Source of the DNA: Chionoecetes opilio | Lineage: Eukaryota; Arthropoda; Malacostraca; Decapoda; Majidae | NCBI GenBank assembly: GCA_016584305.1 | Contig: JACEEZ010023434.1 | Coordinates: 112,032 to 176,031, forward strand | Length of the DNA: 64,000 nt | Direction of reading: 5' to 3' | Translations under genes and position numbers: made by a program | The notes under the pieces: generated by a model | Told to the model about the DNA's origin: nothing | Database searches by the model: none | The model's input: the letters and a program-made list of their open reading frames with translations, nothing else | Shown: positions 23,237-31,361 of the stretch, piece by piece | How positions within the stretch are numbered: position 1 is the first letter of the stretch | How the letters are laid out: the number at the start of each line of letters is the position of its first letter

Positions 23237-23582
23237 TTTTTTTTTTTTTTTTTTTTACATCTGTGCCTATAGCGCCTGTAGGCAATGGTGACCCAGGGCT
23301 CGGATGGTAGGCTCTGGAGGTTCACTTGAGGGCTGTGATGATTGGCCCTCGCTTGTGGTGGCGCAGGCAGGATTGTTATAGTGACGCCTGTGATTAGAGG
23401 CTCATGCCGCCCCCCTGTGTCCTCTGATGCACTCGCAATCGAAGGTGGAGCTAATGGGCAGGGCATGTGGGTGTTCTTAGGCCACTCGACGGTGCAGAAA
23501 GGTTTTGGGTTTCGTCGGGGATCGAACTCGAGTCACCGAGAACGCCAGTCGGAGATGCTAACCACTCCGCTACCGCCTCCCC
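23237..23582 (-). mobile_element. tRNA-derived SINE, family 2, minus-strand copy
   Basis: On the minus strand it starts GGGGAGGCGGTAGCGGAGTG with A-box TAGCGGAGTGG and B-box GAGTTCGATCC. It continues through a body shared with 40637-41048 and 45421-45770 and ends GGCGCTATAGGCACAGATGT plus a run of A (T run 23237-23258 on the plus strand). It splits the gag open frame of the minus-strand retroelement. Confidence 0.85.
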
Positions 23583-23676
23583 TTTGCTTATTCTTACTTA
23601 AATCTGTTATTTCTTTCCACATCAAAAAATCCTCCTTCCATTGTTCATAAGTTTCTACATCTTCCAGTACGGGGGG

Positions 23677-23693
23677 GGGGGGGGGTTTCAAGC
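23677..23693. repeat. G homopolymer run
   Basis: About 16 consecutive G in the gag region of the retroelement remnant. Such a run could form G-quadruplex structures. Confidence 0.85.
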
Positions 23694-24672
23694 ACAGACA
23701 CCATGTTGAATAGACCCACAATGGAACCACTGTCACTTCACTCCAACTACGCTCTGCTACCACCGATATATTACTGGCAATCACCATAAACATATACACA
23801 ATTGTAGATTCTGATATACATTTAACTATATCAACACTTTACCTTGCTTCATTGTGGCTTCCACACTCTCTGACTGACAGCACTCAACGTCAAGAAACTT
23901 GCCGGGACAAAGCCAAACCTCACCAAACGAAGAACAACCCAAGATCCTCCAACAACAGACTCCAATACCATTAATGAACAGTCCAGCAACAAATATCCAC
24001 CAATACCCCTGTAGCTATCTACCCAGCAGCTGAACTGTCACTAAAAACAGGAGCCCCGACCTCTGTCAACACTCTACCACTCTCCTACCAAAACAGCTGA
24101 TCGCTGCCACCAGTGTTGCCACGTCAGCAGCTGACCTGCTTCGAGACACCGAGACATCATAATACCAACAATCTTTTGACTACCTTATTTATCTGGTCAG
24201 CAATCGGGTTGTGTGGGATGCATGACTCTACTGTTCCATATATGTACAGCTTCACCTGAGTAACCAGTCTTTGTAGACTGAATCTTTTCTTGACCTTAGT
24301 GCCAAAGTTCTCCAAACTCAGGCAGTACTGCCAAAATCTTGTCATGAATCTTTCTCAGATCATAGAAAGTGTAGGTCCTCAGATCTCTGCACACATAATT
24401 CGTATGGATGTGCAGGCTTTAGTCATATATCTTTACCTTATCTTATAAACTCACAATCTACAAGCATAAGAAAGTTGAAAAACGTCCAATGCACTCGTGC
24501 TTGTAAATTTATGAAAGGCTTGACTGACCTTATCTTCTAAATCTTAACAGAGTGAGAACAGGAAACTTCTTCAAAATGAAGATTCTCATAATAGCTCACA
24601 AACTTCCAATAAAGACAAACTTTCTTTAATGAAAGAGAAATAAACCTCATTAAGGCCAAAACATATACTCAC

Positions 24673-24826
24673 CACAAAGAATGTGCATGGGCAAGGAGAG
24701 ACGAGTGAGGTGATGCAGAGCTGCAATGGAGCGAACGCATCCCTTCCACTGATCCTTTTCTGAATTCCTAATATACACTCTCAGCCACTGAAGCTCAGGG
24801 ACTGCTGCATAAATGGGATCCAAATC
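24673..24826 (-). CDS. Host LRR-like gene, internal exon c
   Basis: The acceptor GTTTTTTTTCCACAG lies just before 24826 and the consensus donor GTGAGT at 24672-24667. The exon is 154 bp, phase 0 in and phase 1 out, and encodes DLDPIYAAVPELQWLRVYIR, a middle part, then AALHHLTRLSLPMHILC, i.e. two leucine-rich-repeat-like segments. Upstream exon b ends in phase 0 and downstream exon d begins in phase 1, so all joins are in frame. An LTR retrotransposon begins only about 100 bp upstream of the acceptor. Not recognised as a named protein. Confidence 0.72.
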
Positions 24827-24929
24827 CTGTGGAAAAAAAACAATCATGATGTCTCAAGTGTTGCCATCTTGGTATAAGAGTTGTTCTGGCAAATAATGCA
24901 TCAGCACTAAGCTTTGTTGATTCACTTAT

Positions 24930-25132
24930 AGTTGTAGTGATGACCAGTGGAGGTGAAGTAGACAGGTGGGCAGCCACTGCAGGTTTATTTGGGATGGAAC
25001 AGGAGGTACAGTACGTGTTTTAACAGTTTGGCGGTCACGGCTGAACTCCCTAACCTCGGTCCCGGTGGTGCCGGTGTAAGCTATTATAAGCCACGCGGGC
25101 TAACAACCCAACCCGCTCGTTAACCCCCCCCC
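24930..25132 (-). repeat. 3' LTR of the Gypsy-like element
   Basis: About 195-200 bp, matching 38380-38583 with very few differences (for example one C/T in 'aacctcggtcccgg'). On the minus strand it carries CTTATAATAG (promoter-like) and CAAATAAACC (poly(A)-signal-like). The internal side abuts a run of G/A typical of a polypurine tract. The exact outer base on the internal side is blurred by the G run. Confidence 0.85.
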
Positions 25133-25263
25133 CCTCCATTGCAGTGAAGCCCCGAAGTGCAAAAACACAGGCAAACATGTTAAACTGGAGAAGGGTACAA
25201 ACTGCAATAACGAGTAAGATGACCCAAGGTTATACATCTTGTAGTATATAGTCCGCGAGGTGC

Positions 25264-25735
25264 TTAGGAGCACGTCTCGTGCGCTGCGGTCTGGCCGGAG
25301 GTTGGGGGGCTGGGGCAATGGAGGCCCCTCACCCCAGATGCCTTCAGCATCTGCACCCTGCGCAGCATCCTCTCTTCCCAGAGTCCTCTTCCCGGGCTGC
25401 CCCGCGTCATTCCCAGATGGTCGGAAATGTCGCCGGTTCCTGAGTGATGCTCGCCCGCTGCCGTGTAGCCGTACCAGGCACTGCCTCGGAGCCGGGGCAC
25501 AGTGCCGAGGCCATCCCACCTTCCTGTCTCTTGGTTCTGTAACCGGACCTGTTGCCGGGGTGAGGGGGGTTAGGTCGTGAGCCGTCCTGTTGAACCTCGC
25601 TGACATATCGGCCCCAGTGCGCACCATGGCCCGCTCACGATTCCGCAGCATCCTCGCCCACCGCCCGCTGACACGGTAGAGCTCAGTGGCAGCAGGCACA
25701 GAGTCTCTCAGCTGCCTCCCTGCGCTGATCAGAAG
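25264..25735 (-). pseudogene. Gypsy-like pol C-terminus (after integrase core)
   Basis: The minus-strand frame reads RQLRDSVPAATELYRVSGRW, then ADMSARFNRTAHDLTPLTP. This is the region after the integrase core in Gypsy elements, where a 'GRxLRDxxP' motif is conserved. The piece just before it, NTPLQDTGISPSQLLM, is at 25887-25852. Between these lies a 113-bp insertion at about 25738-25850. Upstream integrase continues at 31361-31306 across a 5.4-kb transposon. Confidence 0.8.
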
Positions 25736-26157
25736 CACGTAAACACAAGAGCTAAATATAGTACTTGAAGATTTTTGGGTGTTTCTGATAGATTTTTTTT
25801 GCAATACGCCATGCCATATGCATGCATCCTTTATGGGTGCAGCATTAGCAGCTGGGAGGGGGAGATACCCGTGTCTTGCAGTGGGGTATTAAAGTAATCG
25901 TCCAGACTATTTCATCCTTCCTGACTTAATGCAATCAAATTATAGCCATTATCGCGTATATCAACAATATGTTGTCACTTTTTGCATCCAGTCAGCCGTT
26001 TTTAAATAATCTGCAATCAAAATTTACAAATTCCCCGAGCTTCGAAAACGCCCCTCAAGACTTGGAGACGATGAGCTCGGTGACTTCACATGAGGAGGCA
26101 TCCATCCTCTCCCTGCACTAATCCAGAAGCACGTAAACACAAGAGATAAATATAGTA

Positions 26158-26844
26158 CACACAAACCTTGATTTCCCGGACCTCCATTTCCCGGATATCG
26201 GATTTGCCGGACAAAATCCGAGGTTCGGGGATATGTCAGAGTCGGACTTTTTTTTTCTTTTTCTTTTTTTTATTTATTTATTTTTCTTGAAATGCCTGGT
26301 CCTGTTCGTAAATTGACAAAGTTGTCCGGCGGTCCGAGCATCTCCTGTCACCCCTGGTCAGTGTCCGCGCCTCCCACCAGGTGGCAGCTCAGCGCTCAGC
26401 TCACCTGCACACCCTCCGCCAGTCAGGGGCTCCCACTGCCCCTGGTGCAGGAACATCTCTGAGACTATTGAACACTTTCTGCTGCCTCCCGCCAGGTGGC
26501 AGCATGCTCAGCGGTCGTATTGTTTACATTTGGGCACACGACACTCGCAGTTCACCTGCACAGCCTCCGTTAGTCCCCTGACCCCCACTGCCCCTGGTGC
26601 AGGAACGTCTCTTGAGACTATTGAACACTTTCTGCTGCCTCACCGCCAGGTGGCAGCATGCTCAGCGGACGTAAAAGTCCGCGGCGGGGTAGTTGATATT
26701 GGCGGTTGCCGACAGTAAATACTAGAGTAGGATAAACGTCCGGGGGTGGGTAATGGCCTCGGACTTTTTTTTTTCTTTTTTTTACTGTTGTGATTCCCGG
26801 ACCAGTGCTCCCCCCTATTAGTCCGGGAAAATGAGGTTTGTGTG
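26158..26844. mobile_element. Tigger-like MITE, family E copy 3
   Basis: Ends CACACAAACCTTGATTTCCC and inverse, with TA duplicated at 26156-26157 and 26845-26846. A related empty site exists at about 25774-25776 ('atatagtacttgaag'), confirming the TA target. It contains retroelement-derived tandem units near 26505 and 26660, with a shorter decayed one before them. Confidence 0.88.
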
Positions 26845-27575
26845 TACTTGAAGATTTGTGGGTGTTTCTGATAGATTTTTTTGCAATATGCCATATGCAT
26901 GCATCCTTTATGGGTGCAGCAAGACAGCTGTGCCTTTCCAGAGAAGTTTGCAAACGTTTCCGACCGATACGGACACGTTAAATGTGTGGAAAAGATTTGT
27001 GCGGCAGACAAGGGCAAGGGCAGAACAATACTCCCTTGCCTGTCACACTGTCTACATCACCCCCCAACCCCCCACCCACCCACCCACCTACCCATCCCTT
27101 AGCCACACCATAGCGTCGCCTTGTATGGCAGCCTGCAGCACAAATAAGTCAAGAACACCCCTTTGCCTGTCACACTTTCTACGTCATCCCCCCAACCCAA
27201 ATCCCGTTGTTGTATAAAATAGGTAACGCCTTAACTAATAAGTAGCACCTTACCTCACACGCCTGCTGTTTCTTACTTATTTTCCACAAATACTCCTTTA
27301 TAAGTGATTAACCAGGACGGGTGTGGTACTGTGATTGCTGGAGGTACTATATAATAGAAGGATCTTGGAGTGTAGCGAAGGCTGCAGGGTATGAGAGCAG
27401 CCCAGGGTAGCAACACGTGGTGTCGCGGGTAGGTAGTCAGGTAGTGAGTGGTACGGGCAGCGTGATGTGTTCTATCACGTCCTCTTCTAGGGACGCGCCC
27501 AGTGAGTGACAAGTTACCTCCAAGGACGATGATGTTGCAGGAGATATATAGTACTGTACACAGTCTAAGTATGTA

Positions 27576-28281
27576 CAGGGAAGTCCCGTTTACGAGCATT
27601 CGGTATACGTGAAATCAATGATACGAGCTGAGTAAATTAGGTTCTCTTTTCAATATACGAGATCGAAAATCTAATGCTACGACATTCAAACGGGTGAGTA
27701 AAATTACCAAGTTCAAAATGCGCGCCCTACCACGTATGCATCTGGGCTGTCCTGGGCTGTATGATGATGTTGTGGATGCCCCAAGCTTGGGGCCGCACAC
27801 CTGGCTAATTACCCCTAAAGGTCAAGCCAACACCTGGCGTGGACCTGACTGGCTCGTGACCCAAATTCCTCCCGCACCTCCGTTGCTGGGTTCCCGCCCT
27901 GGCTTCCTAGACCAGCTTCTGGCAATTACCTACCTACCATCACAGTGAGAGGAACACAGGGAGAGGAGGAGTGGTGTTCCTCTCACTGTAGTGGTTGGTA
28001 GGTAACTGACTGAATACAGGACTCCCGGGCTGGACAAAGGGGGATTTTGGTTGACCCCAGTCAGGTCACCCCAAGCGAGGCGTGACCTGAAGGGTAATTA
28101 GCCAGGTGTGCGGCCCCAACCTTGGGACCGCTAGTTTAATTTAGCTTGAAAAACATGTCTTTGATGGGGTCCTGGAACCAAACCTATATTTTACCATTAG
28201 TTATGTATTTCGCTATACGAGATTTCGCTTTACGAGTATGCCAGGTGGAACCTAACTGCTCGTATCTTCGGGACTTCCCTG
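27576..28281. mobile_element. Tigger-like MITE, family A copy 2
   Basis: Ends CAGGGAAGTCCCGTTTACG and inverse (CGTATCTTCGGGACTTCCCTG) beside TA. The interior shares the 'cacacctggctaattacccc' and 'gaggcgtgacctgaagggta' blocks with copies 1 and 3, but arranged as an inverted pair rather than a tandem series. Confidence 0.8.
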
Positions 28282-29340
28282 TATATTGATTTGTACAGTA
28301 GATAAAATTACACGTGATTGTAACGGACGCCAGGGAATGAAGCGTCCACCCTCAGCGGGGAGGGTGTGTGAGTGAGAGCGACCACTCTCTGTCGGTGGCT
28401 AAGAGTGAGTGAGAGCGGGTCAGAGGGCAGCGGGCTGACCTGGGCTGCCCTGACAGACAAAGCACAGTCGCCAAGCGTATAGCCAGCGGTTGCCAGAATA
28501 TCAACATATTAACATTATCAATACCATTACATTTCTCACCACCATGAAAAAGAACAACGTGACCACACGCTATACAACACAGAAAGGGACATAAACAAAT
28601 AATAAGTGAATCAAGGTACATAATTGCCAGATAGCAAACATAGAAAATAAATCATTGAATTGCAACACTAAAAAGGGATAATAAATTGCTCACACAATAC
28701 ATATATATGGAAGTAAAGGGAGAAGCAAAACAACAAGCAGAATCACAAACGCTAGGTGAAAGAAAACGAACCACACAAGCAGAAAAGTGGGCCGCAAACT
28801 AAGGTAATCACAACGAGAAGTGACATGCAGAAAGTAAGTGTTAATCACAAGAGAAATGACATACAAAGAAAATGAGCCAATTACTAGCACAAGAAGTCGC
28901 CAGAGGAGACAGGAGAGAAGATATTGCCGTATAACACTGTCACACAATCATCAGCTGATGCCTTCACTCACACAGACCAAAACTAATGAAAATGTTTTAG
29001 TATCCCAGGTGAAATAGACAAGGGAAAGTGACAAAATCTGTTTAACGAAGGAGACCAAGTTTGAAGAGGACCTATGAAGCGATACGTCGTCTATACTATG
29101 AAGCGTCAAAGGTCACAAGAAGAAGACTAATCGAGAGACAGCTACTAGATGGAAGTTTTTAACAAGATAATCCCTTCACCTGCCTTGTCATACATATAAG
29201 CACATTTAACATCGACATAAGATGTGTACAGAGCTAGATCACTCAATGCCTTACTCTTACTAACTAATCACTACACTAATTAATGCCTTCTTCCCTTCTC
29301 TCTGGTACCTGCAATGCCTTTCTCTCTTCTCTCCTGTCTC
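28282..29340. other. Interior of the long-TIR element without a recognised gene
   Basis: A/T-rich sequence. Minus-strand frames of 85-89 residues occur but have no recognisable motif. Confidence 0.45.
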
Positions 29341-29514
29341 TAGTACCTCCAGCAACCACAGTACCACACACGTCCTGATTAATCACTTATAAAGGAGTAT
29401 TTTGTGGTAAATAAGTAAGAAACGGGGTGGATGTGAGGTAAGGCGCTACTTATTTCGCGGCGTTACCTATTTTATGCAATACCGTAGCCACACCATAGTA
29501 TATACATATGGTGC

Positions 29515-29538
29515 ATATATATATATATATATTATATA

Positions 29539-29596
<58 letters not shown>
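29515..29596. repeat. (AT)n microsatellite
   Basis: An almost pure AT run, flanked symmetrically by 'catatggtgc'/'gcaccatatg', so the whole locus can form a cruciform. It is within the TTAA element, next to the hAT insertion. Confidence 0.95.
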
Positions 29597-29600
<4 letters not shown>

Positions 29601-29639
29601 CATATGTATATATATATGATATATATGATTCATATATAT

Positions 29640-30164
29640 CAGGGGTCCCCATCCCGCGGCCCGCGAGGCCATTCTGTGCGGCCCGCCAGATAATTTCCTT
29701 TTGGTCATAGGTGCGACCCTCCAGCTCAAGCTCATTGAGCTCCAGTGTTCCGACGAGCTGCGCTCAAAGTTCAACGGATCCTCCCCCCTCACCTTCTGGC
29801 AGTCTCAAGTTCGCACACGTCAATTGCCGGCCCTGGTACAGAACGCGATGAAAGTGTCGTCGATGTTTGGATCAACATACTTGTGCAAACAGCTGTTTAG
29901 CAAGATGAAATTGACAAAATTGAAGACCCGTGCACAGCTCACAGATGACCACTTGGACGACATTTTCTTGCTGAGTGTTAGTTCCATTGCCCCTGATTTT
30001 GATAAGGTTTGTGCTGAGAAATGTCACCAGGTGTCTCATTAATAAATTCTTTGAAATTTTTTGTTCTGTGTATGTGGTTTTCAGAGTTATTTATTGGTGC
30101 GGCCCTCGGGCCCTCTCGGACTTGTGGCTGCGGCCCGCGGTACTCTGCGGGTCGGGGACCCCTG
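29640..30164 (+). mobile_element. Internally deleted hAT element with transposase C-terminus
   Basis: The ends CAGGGGTCCCC and GGGGACCCCTG are those of Charlie/SPIN-like hAT elements, and an 8-bp ATATATAT duplication flanks it (29632-29639 and 30165-30172), as hAT requires, though in AT-rich DNA. The plus-strand frame from 29704 to 30040 encodes only the C-terminal hAT dimerisation part: SSMFGSTYLCKQLFSKMKLT, then LTDDHLDDIFLLSVSS. The catalytic region is deleted, so it is non-autonomous. Confidence 0.88.
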
Positions 30165-30442
30165 ATATATATGAATGTATATACTGCCTTGTAGGGCAGT
30201 TTGCATCACAACACTGCACTGATCACAATCACTGCATCACATCGCATACAAGTCAACAACACTCCCTTGCCTGTCACACTGTCTGCTTTCCCGCCCCCAT
30301 GTTTTCCAACTCTATGCTATAATGCTAGTATGTGGTTTCCGAGTAAAGAAGCTTGGCTGTAGCTCCGAAACTAACCATAGGATTTTCTCGAAAGTACCCT
30401 CATTGTGATTCCCACACAAACATTATAGCTTCTCTTACTTAC

Positions 30443-31066
30443 CAATCCATGTTTTGGAGAAGTGCCAGGTCCTCCTGATCCTCAGGTTCTGCTAACACTT
30501 GTTCATCAGTCGGCTCGTCCGCCCCGTCATCTATCATCACCCGCTGACCCCTACACGTCTGTTCTTCATTGGAACATTCACGACTTCCGCTCCCACAGAC
30601 AAAACCTTTGTCTCCTGCTTTCTTGCTATAAGCCTCATGATATCTGCCTCCAAGAAACTTTCTTTACTCACCCCCCTGTCACAATACCCAATTTCTTATC
30701 TCCTTCCCCCAACAAATACACATCCTTCCTGTGATCTAACCCTACTGCTATAACGTTCCGTTCCTTTCCCCTTCCCTCACCGTTTCACTTTCTCTGTGAC
30801 CCCTCCCCTTTATTATGCTTTGCCATAGTGCCATATGACCTCTGATGTCTGGCACATTTTCCCTTTTTAGCATCAATTCAATTCAATTCGTCCGCCCCGT
30901 ATTTTGGCTTGAACATGTAGGGCTGCGCTCCCATCACAATCGGCGGTTGGTTTTCCTCATATACGCGACCAGCATCAACTATTTCAGTCTCAGATTGAGC
31001 ATCGTACTCTAAATCTGTCACAGCGACAGATTCACTATCTGACACCGAACTACAATCGCTCATCAT
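30443..31066 (-). CDS. First exon of a gene resembling P2X7-tail ('ballast')-like proteins, split by an insertion
   Basis: The minus strand opens at ATG 31066 with an acidic serine-rich start (MMSDCSSVSDSESVAVTDLE) and a PPIVMGAQPYMFKPKYGADE block. At 30884 the frame is interrupted by a short retroelement (30525-30884). Beyond it the frame resumes with EPEDQEDLALLQNMDW and reaches a consensus donor GTAAGT at 30442. From memory, an acidic start, a 'QPYxFEP' block and an 'NxDWC' junction occur in invertebrate proteins sharing the cysteine-rich cytoplasmic tail domain of P2X7 receptors. The cysteine-rich part would be in a later exon, which I did not find. It could be cargo or an original gene of the TTAA element. 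Confidence 0.45.
30525..30884 (+). mobile_element. Internally deleted Jockey-like retroelement
   Basis: A 13-bp duplication TCGTCCGCCCCGT brackets it. The plus strand encodes the beginning of an ORF2 endonuclease (LHWNIHDFRSHRQNLCLLLS, then KPHDICLQETF), and then jumps to a 3' end with a pentanucleotide CAATT tail at about 30869-30884. The rest of the endonuclease and all of the reverse transcriptase are missing, so it moved as a short non-autonomous derivative. Confidence 0.7.
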
Positions 31067-31361
31067 TTATATTTGCTGGTCAATCCGACAGACGACTGTT
31101 GTTTACATTTGACCGCCTTAAATGACGTCATCAATAATATTCGCGGGCCTGTTGGAACGCAGAGTTTTTTTCGCACGCTTTTTACAAAAGTTGTGTTTTT
31201 ATGGAAATAAGGCCTGGAAATAAATTATTTTTGGTGGATTAGGTGTTTTGAATGACCATTCAACATAATTATGCAAAAAAAAAAAGGATCTGGACGATTA
31301 CTTTAAGGTACTGACGGATGGCTGTAGCAGCTGCTTCAGAGTCAAGGGACCCCCTCCCCCC

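Larger units (their letters stand above)
19720..23800 (-). pseudogene. LTR-type retroelement gag-protease remnant, split by insertions
   Basis: Several minus-strand pieces fall in gag-pro order. Gag N-part at 23690-23585: VLEDVETYEQWKEDFLMWKE. Further gag at 23236-23024 (LKGQAREVANQVSTADKK) and 22940-22674 (LSEVQRDQMMASTKPLSF). A CCHC-like zinc knuckle lies near 20560-20510 (C-x-stop-CGSKDHWARNC, so broken). A retropepsin-like part at 20050-19740 has GDGKSLKAHKRVTIPEYIN and IPLLLSKTFMKMSMV. Gag and protease are thus present but interrupted by a SINE, two foldbacks and a CR1 tail, with stops and frame changes. I cannot assign the superfamily. No LTRs or reverse transcriptase were found for it. 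Confidence 0.6.
27210..29480. mobile_element. Long-TIR DNA element (about 2.3 kb)
   Basis: Inverted arms of about 137 bp: 27210-27346 ('tgtataaaataggtaacgcc', 'actcctttataagtgattaa', 'gtggtactgtgattgctgga') and their inverse at 29341-29480. A family A MITE (27576-28281) is nested inside. The remaining interior (28282-29340) shows no convincing transposase. It lies within the TTAA element. Confidence 0.75.
25893..31302. mobile_element. TTAA-flanked DNA transposon (about 5.4 kb) with nested elements
   Basis: The 14-bp inverted ends AGTAATCGTCCAGA (25893-25906 and 31289-31302) are flanked by TTAA on both sides (25889-25892 and 31303-31306). Removing the element rejoins the Gypsy integrase reading frame as QYL-NTP, which proves the boundaries. 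The only coding piece that looks original is a minus-strand exon (31066-30443). A family E MITE (26158-26844), a long-TIR element (27210-29480) and a hAT element (29640-30164) are nested inside. TTAA targets are typical of piggyBac and Kolobok elements. No transposase was recognised, so superfamily is open. Confidence 0.82.

Noticed and set aside
25100..25804. A 234-codon minus-strand frame as a separate gene
   Set aside because: It is the end of the Gypsy pol frame plus 3' untranslated sequence running into the LTR.
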